Shown: piece after piece, positions 47,161-59,508 of the stretch
How the letters are laid out: every line of letters begins with the position of its first letter
How positions within the stretch are numbered: the stretch's first letter is position 1
Source of the DNA: Stereocaulon alpinum
Taxonomy: Eukaryota; Ascomycota; Lecanoromycetes; Lecanorales; Stereocaulaceae
Length of the DNA stretch: 59,738 nt
NCBI GenBank assembly: GCA_018257865.1
Contig: JAEUBA010000127.1
Coordinates: 1-59,738 of the forward strand
Reading direction: 5' to 3'
Position numbers and translations under genes: made by a program
The notes under the pieces: model-generated
What the model was told of the DNA's origin: nothing
Database searches by the model: none
Seen by the model: only the letters and a program-made list of their open reading frames with translations

Positions 47161-49093
47161 AAGGTTCTAGGAGAATTCTTTAGAAGTTATTACCTTATAA
47201 TTCTCCTTTAGTATTAGGAAAGGTTTATCTTTAGCGATAACCTTAATAGGACTAGGGGTATAATTCTTTAAGTAGAATACTAAGGCGAAGGTTAAGGAGT
47301 TTTCTAGGAAATTAGTAGTAGCGCTATATTAATAGAGTTAGGGAAGACTAAGGATAATAGGATATTACTAAAGTCTAGTTATATAAAAGAAGATCCTTTC
47401 TATATAACCTTAAGTATCTATAATAGCTTCAGCTAGATAGGTAATTAGGCTAGTTACTATAGGCTAACTATTAAATCCTTAGATAATATAAGGGTAATAA
47501 AGGGTATAAAAGGTAAGGTTTTAGGTACGCGCGAAGATTTCGTTAATAAATATATATCCTAAAGCGCCTATATTAATAAGGTAATATATTAGGATTCTAG
47601 ACTAAGTAAGGCGAAGGGTATACTAAATTACTATATACTTATTATAAAAGGTAGGATTAGTCTTAAATAACTATAGGGTATTTTAGGTTAAGAACTTAGT
47701 ATATAATTAAAGTAGGGGGTTAAAAGACGAGACTAGGAGGTAAGAAGATAAATATAAGACTAGTAATAATCTTAGTATATAACTTTATATAGGGACTAGA
47801 CTTTTCCTATATCTAAGGAGATACCCTCTATAATACTTTAGTTATTATTAAACTTAGTAATAATTCCGGAGCGGAGTTAAGTCTACTTATTTAGGCAGTT
47901 CTTAGTAATAAGACCTAAGTAGGAGAGTTTATAATAGTAATATAGTTTCTACTTATTATATATTACTTTAATAAAGGGCTTAGATAGCTTCCGACCCTTA
48001 ACTATAGCCTATACTATACTTAGATCTATTAGATCTCTAAGAGGTAGTTAGATTATAGGGTTAGTAGTTATAACTATATAGGAGGGGGTTCTAGTAGTAG
48101 TAGGCCTCTAGCTACTAAGTTTAGTACTTACTCTAATATTAGTAAGCGTAGAGCTTTAGCGAGGTAGTTAATATTTAATCTACTAAAGTTCTTAGTTAAT
48201 CTCTAAGTATATATAAATATACTTATTAAAGGTTTAGGGTTACTAGCCGTTAGCCTTCCGTTATTTAATAAAGACTTACTAAGTACTAAAGTTAATATTA
48301 TACCTTATAGCGTTAATTAAGGATTTATCCTCTAATCTAAACTATTCCTTCCTTTAGGAGATAAGGTTAAGGTATTCCCTAAAGGTTATAAGACCTTACT
48401 TAAGATCTTAGATATATTATTAAGTATCCTCTTATTCGAACGGGTTACTATAGGCTTTCTATAGCTTTCTTCTCTAGTCGATAAAGCTAGTTAATATATA
48501 TAGACTATCTTTTTAATATTAGTTTATTAAGTTAGAGGCTTTCTTTTCTATAGCTAACTTAAGTTTTATATAGGCGATCTTATCGCTATTAGTAAGGTAA
48601 TAGTTATAGTTTATATATATCTATTATATTAAGGTTTATTCCTATATATCTAGCTTATCTTAATCTCCTTTATACTCTAAGATATTAGGGAGCTTTTTAG
48701 ATCGTAGGGGGATTTAAGTTTATAGGGGAAAAGAAGGAGGAGGATAGCCTACTACTAAGGATAGTTATAATCCTATAATTAAGGCGTAGCTAAGAGTATC
48801 TATATTAAATACTTAAGGTTAAGGTATAGACTAAACTATAGTAAGGATAACCTATACTATCGCTTAAGTAATAATATTAGCGAGGGTTACTGCGTTAAAT
48901 ATAGGGGGGAATAGAGGAGGTATAGCTATAGATAGGGTAGTACCCTTAGCTTAGGTATAGAGGTAGTCGAAGGTATTTAGGACCCTAGCGGGATCCTCTT
49001 AAACTTTAGCGAGTAACTATTATATATAAGTATTATAATTAGGTAGTTACTCTAGTGCGTAGGAGTACTAGCTAAGTAGTTAGTCTTTTATAA

Positions 49094-49372
49094 TATTAAG
49101 GAATAGGATATAGATAAGGTATTCTTAATTCTATAGTAAAGACTTAGGTATAGGAGTAAGCTAAGATAAAAGATAAGGAATTAAAGATAGGACGGGGGTA
49201 GTAGCTTTAGATATAGGAGCTACTAAAACTTAATTCCTAATAGGGAATCTCAGCTAGGCTAGGCTAGGATCTACTAAGGTTCGATATTAACTTAAGTTAA
49301 TATTAGGTTCAGGGGCCCACTGCGCTAAGGTTCAAACATAGTAGGTATAGCTTATAAGGCTATACTATAACA
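49094..49372 (-). repeat. 5' LTR of element 3 (279 bp), less mutated copy
   Basis: Matches 41982-42260. It retains CA/TG dinucleotides lost in the other copy (for example AATCTCAGC, GGTTCAGGGG, CCCACTGCG, TTCAAACATAG and final AACA). Preceded on the left by internal leader, followed by GTCCC. Confidence 0.95.
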
Positions 49373-49620
49373 GTCCCGAACGTAATCGCTAACCTATAGG
49401 GATAACTCTATACGGCCCGACGGCGTATTAAGGAGTTAGAGGAGCTCGTAATTAACTTTAAGGATAAGTTTAAGGTCCTTAATTAGTAGATTACTAATCT
49501 TAAGGCGGATAACAGCCCTCTAGCGGACTATTATAAAGATAGTCCTAACTAGAGTAGTTTTAATTCCGAATTAGATTAATATACTATAGTTATTTAACTA
49601 TCTACTCAGCCCCCTATTAA
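49373..49620 (+). pseudogene. Extra ORF antisense to element 2, second segment (coiled coil)
   Basis: Continues the ORF interrupted at 41981. One plus frame reads TARRRIKELEELVINFKDKF, then ITNLKADNSPLADYYKDSPN, ending near an FNSELD stretch. Basic residues before heptad-like leucines resemble a basic-leucine-zipper or coiled coil. Two adjacent stops fall where Gln codons would be (CAR to TAR). I do not recognise a family; the bZIP resemblance is a guess. Confidence 0.45.
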
Positions 49621-49739
49621 GTTATATATAGTATAGACTACTTAGGAATACTAGTCTATAGTAACTTCTAAGTACCTATCTTAGATTATACTAATATTAA
49701 ATATACTCGCGTGCGATATATCCCCGACGTATAAAGTAT

Positions 49740-52700
49740 TAGTTAATAGCAAGAATAATTCTATTTACTTATACCTTAGTATAAGTAAGTAAGTATAATT
49801 TTATATAGAGGAGAGCGCTTATAGTATAATACTATTACCTCTAAAGGTTTATAATACCTATAACTTATATTATCGCCGCCGCTTACCTATTACCTTAGGT
49901 AGTAGTTAGGTAGCTAGAGATCGTACGCGCTTACTACCCGCCTACTTATTATAGGTTTAAGTTAATTCTTAAGTATCCTTCAGCTTATTATCTAGTAGCT
50001 ACTAGTTATATTCTTTACCCTAGCTAGTCTACTTAACCTTATACTAGATACCCTCTTTATTTCGGACCTTATCTATAATTTCTTCAACTTCCTATATCTC
50101 CTTATTATTAATAAGTTTAGGGGCTTATATAAATATTACTATAATTTAATTAACGTCGCGAAGGTAGTATAGTTCTAATAAGGAAATATAAAAGGTATTA
50201 TAGATCTAATAAGTATTTAGTAGTAGTAGGCGGTACGCCTATACTTTAATCTTATCTATAATCTTAAAAGGGCCTACGAATTTATAAGATAATTTCTTAC
50301 TTAAGCGTTTTTACTTAAGATTTTTAGTTAATAGTATTACTAAGTCTCTAACCTTATAACTTTAAGACTTATAATTCTTATTATACTACTTAACTTATAA
50401 ATCTTTAGCGTACTATAGGCGCTCCGCAGCTTCGTCTCTTAATACTTATAGTAGTCGAATCCTCTTATTTATAGTAGGTATCCTCCCTTCTAGGGACTTA
50501 TCCTTAAGTTCCTAACGAAGTTCGGGGTAGTATCTATATATTAGGAAGAACGGCGTCGTTCTAATAGAGGAATAAAGACTATTTATATAGGCGAATTCTA
50601 CTATAGGTAGTTACCCAGCCTAAGTTATTTAATTATTATTTGCAAAAATACGTAAATAATACTCTAGTACGGCTAGCGACGAGATCTAGGTATACGTCCT
50701 ACTAGCTACGAACCTTAAGCTACTACTCGTAGTAGTCTAGAGAGCTGAGAGATCTTATACTATAACGTAGTAGGCCTAACTTATAGCGGTATCTATATTA
50801 CTTAATACGCCCGTAGTACTTAGGGGAGATCCCTTATTCTCCCCCTTATCCTCCTCCTCCTCCTCCTCCTTAACGAATTAAAGTAATAAAGAACGAACTA
50901 TCTATAGTATAATTAATTAAATAGTAAAGTAGTATAGCCGTAGTCTAATATATTAAGGAGAGAAGATTATAAAATAGGGTACGCCTACCTTACCTACCTA
51001 TACGAACGGGAGAGAAAGAGTATAGAATAGATATATATAAAACTAAAAACTTAGACCTAAGTAAAGGCTCCTATCTAGCTATTCCTTAAATACTAGTAAT
51101 ATTTAAAACTATAAGGGGCCTTATCTACCCTAAGAGTTATAAAATAACTGCTATATAGAGCTTAGTAGGACTAAACGTCTACCTCCGCTATTAATAAGTA
51201 GGTAAAGTATACGTATATATAGCGAAAACTCATATATAGAAGGACCTCTATTTATAGTACTTAAATACTAGTACCTATATAAGGTTAGTTACCCTAATAA
51301 CTAAGTACTATACTAAGGTACCGGTAGGATATAATATCCGCTTCGGTAGGGAGTAGCTATATATATATAGATAAGATTAGATATAGAAAAGAGAAAATAG
51401 GGTAATAGTAGAAAGGGGTAGTAAAGCTAATAGTTAGTTTAGTAAGGTATATAGTATTTAGCCTAAGCTATACTAACTATACTATAAAGGCTTAAGCCTA
51501 TAATAGAGAAGGATATCTAAGAGGTTAAGATTAAGCTAAGGGAAGGAATAACTAGGTTATCTAGTAGTAGAACGGAACTACTAACTTTAGGGATTCTTAT
51601 AATAAATAAAACTAGACGGAAGTATTAGTAGTATATAGAAGCCTACCTATTAGTAAGTTATAAAGTATAGGAGAAGGGTTATAAATATACTAAAGTTTTT
51701 ACCCTTTTAAGAGGTTTCTTTAGCAGCCGGATAGTATTACTATTAGGTATTATACGTACTCCGTAGGACTCCCTTATTAGCAAAAGCGTTTTACTAAAGT
51801 AGGTATATAAATTAATTAATTAATTAATTAATACTCTAGTACCTAATTTTAGTATTCCGTCTAACTATTAGTCTATAGATAAAAGGCGGTACTTAGGCGG
51901 CGCTTAATCTTTAAATAAAAGTAAATAGCTAACTAGAAGGTACTTATAAAAATAGAACCTCTATTACTAATAATACTATTAGGTATACTATAGCGGTAGA
52001 CTATTTTAGTATAAAATAGCTCCGCTAACTTAGCGGCGTCGATTATTACTATAATAGGTAGATACTATACTATTTTAGTAAATCTATCTACTATTACTAG
52101 GATATAGTTATAGACTATATTCCAGTATTTACTAGGGGGTAATCTAGTAATAAAGTCTATAGAGAGTTCCTTCTAAGACTTATTAGTAATTAGTAGTAAG
52201 CTTAATTTACTATAGGGGTAATAGCAGGGTACCTTTATTCTTTAGTAGATATTATAAGTTTTAATATAGTCCTTAACTTATTTAGCAGCCCCGTTTTAAT
52301 AGTATTTACGGGTAAGTAACTTATATATCTTCTTAGCGCTAAAGTACCCCGCTAGAGGGTTATTATAGTATCTACTAATAAGTTCTTCCTATAAGGCCTT
52401 ATCCTTAGAAATATAGAGGTAATCCTTATACTATAGGAGCCCTTCTAAGTCTAAGGACTAAGTATTACTACGTAGACGGTAGCGTTACAGCGTACTTTTA
52501 TTATAAAAAGATTTCGCCTAATTATCTATATCTTATAGCTCCTAGACTAAAGTCTTTATTAACCTTTAGAATTCCTTATAAGCTAGTTTAGTAATAGTCT
52601 TCGTTTCCTTTTAGGGGATAATAACTTAGATTCCTATAATCTAAAATACTAGTACTATCGCTACGACGAACTCCTTACTTCCTTTATCCTTATTCTATAA

Positions 52701-55700
52701 GGCAAGCTTATTTTATAATATAAGTAGAAGTTTAGTATTTAGCGGTAAAATACCCTTATAATTAGGGCGGCGCGAAGGCGGATCTATAGGATTTAATTTA
52801 CTAGTATAGTAAATAATTTTAAAGTTAAAGGTAGCGAGCTTTAGCGCCTATCTAGCTTAGTAAGAATTTAACTCCTTCTACTTTATAAAGCCCTTAAGAT
52901 TATTATAATTAGTAAGGATCTTAATAGTAAATATACTTCCTTCTAAGTAATACCGCTATTATTTTATTACCGCTACGATAGCGAGTAATTCTTAGTTATA
53001 GACCTTATAGTTCTATTCCGTAGGGATTATCTTTTTAGACTAGAATATAACTAGACGCTAGTAGCTATTATTATTAGGTTACGTAAGTACTATAGCTATA
53101 GCGAAGTTAGAGGTATTAGTCTTAACTTATAACTACTTTTCTAGATTAAAGTAGCGTAGAAACGGTATAGAAGCGAAGATATCTTAAAGCTTTATAAAAG
53201 CTTTTTTAGTATTATTATTTTAGTCTAGTTAGCTAGTTTTCTTCCTATCTTTACTACCTTTAAGTAAGTCGGTTAGAGGTATAGCTATAGCGGAATAGTT
53301 ATAGATAAAGCGCCTATAGAAGTTTATAAAGCCTAAAAAGACTTATACCTCCCTAAAGGTCTTTAGCTAAGGCTAGTCCCTAATAGTCGCTACGCGTTCC
53401 TAATCTATTACTACGCTATTAATAGATATAATAAACCCGAGGAATTCAACCCTTTTAGTACTAAACTAATATTTCTTTAGGTTAGCGTATAGCGAAAACT
53501 AACGTAGTTATTCCAGTACTTACTTAACGTACTACTAGTAGTCCGCCGGATCCCTGCTATAGATTAGGATATTATCTAGATATATAATATATATTATATT
53601 AATAAGCCTACTAAGGGCCCTATTAATATATACTTAGAACGTTACCGGCGTATTAGCGAGCCTAAAAGGTATAACTAAATATTTAAAGTAGCCGTAGCGG
53701 GTGCGGAACGCAGTCTTCTACTTATTACCTTCTTTAATTCGGATCCTATAATAGGTATCCTTTAGGTCTAACTTTATAAACTTTTTAGATCTATATAGGC
53801 GGTCTAATATCTTAGTAATTAGGGGTAGAGGGTACTAATTTTTAATAGTTACCGTATTTAGCCTACGATAATCTATATAAAGACGTAGCCTACTATCCTT
53901 CTTTAGTATAAAGAGGATAGGTGATTTAGCTAAAGAAGTTAAGTAGCGGATCTAGCCTTTTACTAATATATTATTAAGATAACACCGCAGCTCCGCTAGC
54001 TTAGTTTAGGATAGGTTATAGAGAGGCTTATAGGGCGGTTCTCTACCTTCTAGTATCTTAATAGCGTAGTTACCTTCCTTAAATATAGGTAGGGTACCCG
54101 CCTTATTACTTAAGAAGATATTAGAGAACTCTAGTAGCTCCTTTAGAATCTATCTTAGACTTCCTTTATCTAGCGTATATATCGCTACTGCAGCGTATAT
54201 AATAGTATAGACTTTAGACTCCTATTAGAGATAATAGCTAAAGCTAATAGGGTCTTTAACTTCTAATTTTTAGGAGTTAACTTTAAAGCGCTATTAGCCC
54301 GCCGACGGATTAAAAAGAATCTTTATCTAACTTAGACCTAGTATACTAATTACTATATTAGGACCCTTTTAATTAATAGTATAGAAAAGTATATTATACT
54401 CCTTACTATAACCCTAGCTATTAACTAATATATATTAAAATTAATATATACTATAGATATATATACCTAAGCTACTTAGTACTTCCGGTAGTAGTAAGTT
54501 AGTAGTATAAGGTTATAAGTCCTATTAGACTATAAACTTTTAAGAGATTAAATTTAACTATAAACCTATATCTAATAGGGTAATTACCTACTACGGGCCG
54601 CTTTCGAGCTTTATCTAACCCTTTATTAGGATAGAAGGATATACCTCTACTTTTTAGTTCGTCCCCGCTTCTAAGACTGTTAAGGGGATGGATCGTTTTT
54701 TACTAACACCGCGCTAATAATAGTATAGGTAAAGGACTTATAGAGGTTAGGGTAGTTAGGACTCTTATAGCCTAGCTTCTAATAGTTATAATAGATAATC
54801 TTAGTATCTAGCTCCGAATTAACTTTCTATTTTAGGCTTTTTATATAAAGATACTATTACGCTAAAGGCGCGCTATTACTCCTTAGACCTAACTTATTAG
54901 GTCTAGAGATATAATATTCTAGTAGGCGACTTCTAAGTAACTTAGAGCCCCTAATAGTAGACTTTCTATAGCCGACTAAGCCGGCTCTACGCTACTTACG
55001 TACTATAGTATTCTCCTATATAATAGCCTACGTAATAATATCTTCCTAATTATTAGATACCTTACTAGTACTAAGAATTTTATTTTTCAGTTCTAGTCTT
55101 AGCTTAGCTAGGAAGAGATTAGCTTTTAACTCTAGTACTATAGGCGGTAGGTTAGCTTCTAACTCCTTTAGGTAGGCCTTAAATATAGTAACCTTTTAAT
55201 CCGAACGTTACTTAGCCTCTTTAAACCTTTTATAGGTAAAGAGATAGCGGTTTATAGGATCTACTACTAAATTATATAGGAACTACTCAAAAAATATAAA
55301 TAAGATACTATCCTACCCTTAGTCCTTAATATAGGTATTCTACTAGGTATTCAGGTTATCCTCTAGGGTATCTATATAGTAGACTATCCTCGATAATTCG
55401 GTAGTAAAGTATTCTAGGCTTTTTAGGAACTTCTTTTCTAAGTTAGTAAACTAGCGTAGGTATTTACCTTCGCTAATACCCTTATAGGCCCGTATATTAT
55501 TAAGGCGAAAACTCTTTACTACTAATAATCTTTATTATAGAAGTAGGTTCGTCGTCGGTCTAACGGCGGGTATAATTAATCGTATAGGAATCTATTAGCT
55601 AGTAATATTAACTAAACGCGACGGCTCGTTAATAGTAGTATTATCTTCTAACTCTTTAACTATTCCTATTAGTATCCTAATTATAGATTGCGATCTTAAG

Positions 55701-55977
55701 TGTTAAATTATCGTATTTTCAGCTTTAAGTACTGATAATTCGCAGATTCGCTTTAGGCGTTAATTAATAGCTTAGGCTTCGCGTATACGCTAATCTAGCG
55801 TAGTATTATCTATCTCTAAGGTCTTAATAGATACGTCGTTAGTATCTTAGCGCTTAGTTTTATTAATATTATTACCTTCTTCGACGGGGGGGTTAGTTCT
55901 AGCGGTATAGCTATATATATAACCTAATATTATAGTAACTCTAGGCCTCTCCCTTTAGAAGGTAGAAGAATTAGAAC
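49740..55977 (-). pseudogene. gag-pol of element 2, RIP-degraded, interrupted by a LINE
   Basis: Minus-strand Gypsy polyprotein parallel to element 1 position by position: integrase about 50.0-52.3 kb, RNase H/RT about 52.8-53.9 kb, protease about 54.3-54.7 kb and gag about 54.7-55.9 kb. No open frame survives. It is less mutated in places than element 1 but shares its layout. Domain edges are by comparison with element 1 and approximate. Confidence 0.75.
50671..51828 (+). mobile_element. LINE-like insertion copy 3 (5'-truncated) with 14-bp target duplication
   Basis: A perfect 14-bp duplication TAATACTCTAGTAC lies at 50657-50670 and 51829-51842. The uninterrupted host sequence is seen in element 1 near 9241-9270, which confirms the insertion. 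The element is 1158 bp and ends in an ATTA-type repeat tail (about 51807-51828), and its 3' UTR (GACTCCCTTATTAGCA) matches LINE copy 2. A (TCC)n run is at about 50850-50870. ORF2 sequence is not clearly recognisable. Confidence 0.85.
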
Positions 55978-56211
55978 TATAAAGGACTAGTACGCCGGCT
56001 TAGTACTAGCGGTAGTAGTATAAGAGATATAGAGTAACTATAGGAGTAAAGGTATATTTATTACCCCCGTAGTAGTAGGAACTAATTCTTAAGGAACTTA
56101 GAATATCGGGGAATCTAGGATAGATATATATTCGCTAAGATCCTACCCCCTAATTATATTATATCACGTAAGCTGGCGGACCCTTAGCGTATATATAGGA
56201 TAGAGTTTATA
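55978..56211 (-). repeat. Extra internal LTR copy of element 2 (234 bp)
   Basis: The same LTR as at both ends, located between two copies of the gag/leader segment. It lacks its own target duplication. It keeps a few CA/TG (TATCACG, GCTGGCG). Confidence 0.93.
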
Positions 56212-57129
56212 CCTTACTAGTACTAAGAATTTTATTTTTTAGTTCCGATCTTAGCTTAGCTAGGAAGAGATTAGCTTTTAACTCTAATACTATAGGTAGT
56301 AGGTTAGCTTCTAACTCCTTTAGGTAGGCCTTAAATATAGTAACCTTTTAATCTAAACGTTACTTAGCCTTTTTAAACCTTTTATAGGCGAAGAGATAGC
56401 GGTTTATAGGATCCGCTACTAAATTATATAGGAATTACTTAAAAAATATAAATAAGATACTATCCTACCCTTAGTCCTTAATATAGGTATTCTACTAAGT
56501 ATTCGGGTTATCCTCTAGGGTATCTATATAGTAGACTATCCTTAATAATTTAGTAGTAAAGTATTCCGAGCTTTTTAAGAACTTCTTTTCTAAGTTAGCG
56601 AATTAGCGTAAGTATTTACCTTCGCTAGTACCCTTATAGGCCTATATATTATTAGAGCGAAAACTCTTTACTACTAATAGTCTTTATTATAGAAGTAGGT
56701 TCGTCGTCGGTCTAATAGTAGGTATAATTAGTTATATAGGAATCTATTAGCTAGTAATATTAACTAAACGCGATAGCTCGTTAATAGTAGTATTATCTTC
56801 TAACTCTTTAACTATTCCTATTAGTATCCTAATTATAGATTGCGATCTTAAGTATTAAATTATCGTATTTTCAGCTTTAAGTACTAATAATTTATAGATT
56901 CGCTTTAGGCGTTAATTAATAGCCTAGGCTTCGTATATACGCTAATCTAGCGTAGCGTTATCTATCTCTAAGGTCTTAGTAGATATATTATTAGTATCTT
57001 AGCGCTCAGTTTTATTAATATTATTACCTTCTTTAATAGGGGGGTTAGTTCTAGCGGTATAGCTACGCGTACGACCTAATATTATAGTAACTCCAGGCCT
57101 CTCCCTTTAGAAGGTAGAAGAATTAGAAC
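56212..57129 (-). repeat. Duplicated 5' leader/gag segment of element 2
   Basis: About 918 bp that repeats 55058-55977 (both begin ACCTTACTAGTACTAAG and run to GAATTAGAAC before an LTR). It gives the order LTR - partial gag - LTR - full internal - LTR within one GATTC target duplication. Confidence 0.9.
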
Positions 57130-57363
57130 TATAAAGGACTAGCACGCCGGCTTAGTACTAGCGGTAGTAGTATAAGAGATATAGAGTAGCTATAGAAGTA
57201 AAGGTATATTTATTACCCCCGTAGTAGTAGGAACTAATTCTTAAGGAACTTAGAATATTAGAGAATCTAGGATAGATATATATTCGCTAAGATCCTACCC
57301 CCTAATTATATTATATTATATAAGCCGGCGGACCCTTAGCGTATATATAGAATAGAGTTTATA
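57130..57363 (-). repeat. 5' LTR of element 2 (234 bp)
   Basis: Outer right LTR; ends TTTATA, followed by GATTC at 57364-57368, where Gypsy A resumes. Confidence 0.95.
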
Positions 57364-59508
57364 GATTCGCTATTCCGTTTTACTAGTAGGAGTACCTATT
57401 CTTTTTATTCTAAAGAAGGATAGGGGGCTATACCTCTATATAGATTATAGGGGGTTAAATATAGTAATTATAAAAAATAGGTACTTATTACCTCTTATTA
57501 CGGAAACGTTAGACCGCTTATACGGCGCTAAACGGTTTATAAAGTTAGACCTAAAGGATACTTATTACTGTATCCGGATTAAGTATAGTAATAAATAGAA
57601 GACGGCGTTCTATACCTACTATAGTTACTTTAAGTATCTTATTATACTATTTAGGTTAGCTAATACCCCTACTACGTTTTAAGTATATATTAATTAGGCC
57701 TTAGCCGGGCTAGTAGATATAACGTATATAATATATTTAGATAATATTTTAATCTATTCTAGAGACCTAGTAGAGTACTAGCGGTATATTAAGGAAGTAC
57801 TATAGTAACTCTAATAGTACTAATTATATACTAACTTAAAGAAGTACGCGTTTAATACTACTTAGGTAGAGTTTTTAGGGTTTATTATATTAACTATAGG
57901 CGTAGCGATAGACCCGCGTAGAGTTACTACTATTAGGGAGTAGCTAAGACTAAAGACCTACTATAAAGTTTAGGTCTTCCTAGGGTTTACTAACTTCTAT
58001 CGCCGCTTTATCTACTACTATTCAGCTATCGCTACACCCCTAACTAGCCTTTTAAAAGGTAGTAAGGAGGGTAAGAAGATAAAGCTATTTAAATAGCCTA
58101 ATAACGCGGAGCGAGCGTTCCGGGAACTATATTAAAAGTTTATAGAAGCGCCTCTTTTATAGTACTTTAACCTATTATAAAAGATTAGGGTAGAAATAGA
58201 TATATTAGCTTTTACTATTACTAGTATCCTATCTTAACCTAATAAGGCGGATAACTAGCGGCCCGTAGCTTTTTAGTTATATAAGATAATCCTAGTAAAA
58301 TAAAATTATAAAATATATAATTAAGAACTACTAGTAATAGTAGAAACTTTTAAGTAATAGCGCTACTACTTAGAAAGGAGCTTATACCTTATTAAAGTAC
58401 TTACTAATTATAATAATCTATAGGGGTTTATAAAGTTAAAGGAGCTAACGCTATAGTAAATACGCTAGGCGCTTAAGCTCGCTACGTATAATTTTAAAAT
58501 TATCTATTAAGTAGAAAAAACTAATCCTACTAATCCGCTATTAAGGCGACCTAATTATAAAGGCGCTTTACTATTTTATACTACCCTATTACTAATATTA
58601 TAAAGTAAACTATCTTTATAGTTAGAAAAAGAGTCTAAGCTACGTAAACGCGCTAAGTATAATATATTAGAAGTAGCTTTTCTTATTATAGGGATTTAAG
58701 TAATTATACTAAGGAAAACTATAAGAGAACTTATAGAAGGGCCGTATAAAGAGCCTTAAAAACTATTAAAATAGGTTATTCGCGAACTATAAGACTTAGA
58801 TAAATAGGTTATAAAATTTAGGAAGAACTAAAATCCTAAAGTAGAACGTTATTATACTACGTATATAGATTAGTCTCTTAATAATAAGGACCTTCTACGG
58901 TATAAGAGGTAGTTATATATCCTAAAGGATAGTACCCTTAGATAAGAGCTAATTAGTAGATATTATAATAATCCTTTAGTAGGCTATTTTAGCGCTATAA
59001 AGATATTAGAACTATTAAGGCGAAAGTATTATTAGGCTAATATAGTAGAGTAGACGCGAAGCTATATATATACTTATAATATATACTAAAGAATAAAGGT
59101 TCCTAAGTATTATCCCTATAGGGAGTTATAATTATTACCTTTACTTAAAGAACTATAGTAAGAGCTATTAATAGATTTTATTATAGGACTACCGCCTAGT
59201 AAACGGGCTAGTATTATATATAATTCTATCCTTATAGTAGTAGATAGGTTTACGAAGACGATCCGCTATCTCGCTATAAAGAAAATAATTATAGTAGAAG
59301 AACTTAAAGAGCTCTTCTTCTCTAAAATAGTATACCGATTTAGTATACCTATAGGCGTAGTTAGTAATAGAGGTATAGTATTTACTAGTACTTTTTAGTT
59401 AACTTTATACTACTATATAAAGATTAAGCGCCGTATAAGTACTACCTTCTATCCGTAAATAAATAGCTAGACTAAAAAGTAGAACTAAATATTAGAATAC
59501 TTCCTACG
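57364..59508 (+). mobile_element. Gypsy A, RT to integrase (part 2 of split element)
   Basis: The plus strand resumes the RT exactly after WIR: YSVLLVGVPILFILKKDRG, YIDYRGLNIVIIKNRYLLPL, AKRFIKLDLKDTYYCIRIK, and the YLDNILIYSRD active site near 57738 (YLDD changed to YLDN). RNase H lies at about 58.1-58.5 kb. Integrase runs at about 59.0-59.5 kb, with VDRFTKTIRYL near 59240 and YP.INS.TKK.N.ILEYFLR near 59450-59508 (from HPQTDGQTER.N). RIP stops are throughout. It ends abruptly at about 59508. Confidence 0.9.

Larger units (their letters stand above)
41982..49372 (-). mobile_element. Ty3/Gypsy element 3 (minus), RIP-degraded, nested in element 2
   Basis: 7391 bp with 279-bp LTRs (41982-42260 and 49094-49372). 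Flanks are GCCCC (41977-41981) and GTCCC (49373-49377), a 5-bp target duplication with one mismatch. Minus-strand RT at about 45860-45480: YPLPLISKTLN, VFTKLDIISAFNRLRIREGD, FGLYNSPTLFQYYINNTLRE and a YLNNILIYSD active site (YLDD to YLNN). Integrase near 43760-43570 keeps GYYP.TDS.TERFN (from the HPQTDGQTER motif). The polypurine tract (minus AAAGAGGGGGCT) is next to the left LTR. A different family from elements 1 and 2. Two tandem-repeat arrays are inside. Confidence 0.93.
40840..57363 (-). mobile_element. Ty3/Gypsy element 2 (minus), inserted in Gypsy A; itself carries element 3 and a LINE
   Basis: Outer boundaries are 234-bp LTRs (40840-41073 and 57130-57363) starting TAT and ending ATA (RIP-altered TGT/ACA), with the 5-bp duplication GATTC at 40835-40839 and 57364-57368. 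The minus-strand polypurine tract abuts the left LTR (plus CCCCCTCTAAGGCCC), as in element 1. Own internal sequence is 41074-41981 and 49373-57129, broken by element 3 and by the LINE at 50671-51828. The related element 1 matches its pol along most of the length (for example 9250/51842, 10870/53460). An additional LTR and duplicated gag lie at 55978-57129. Confidence 0.92.
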
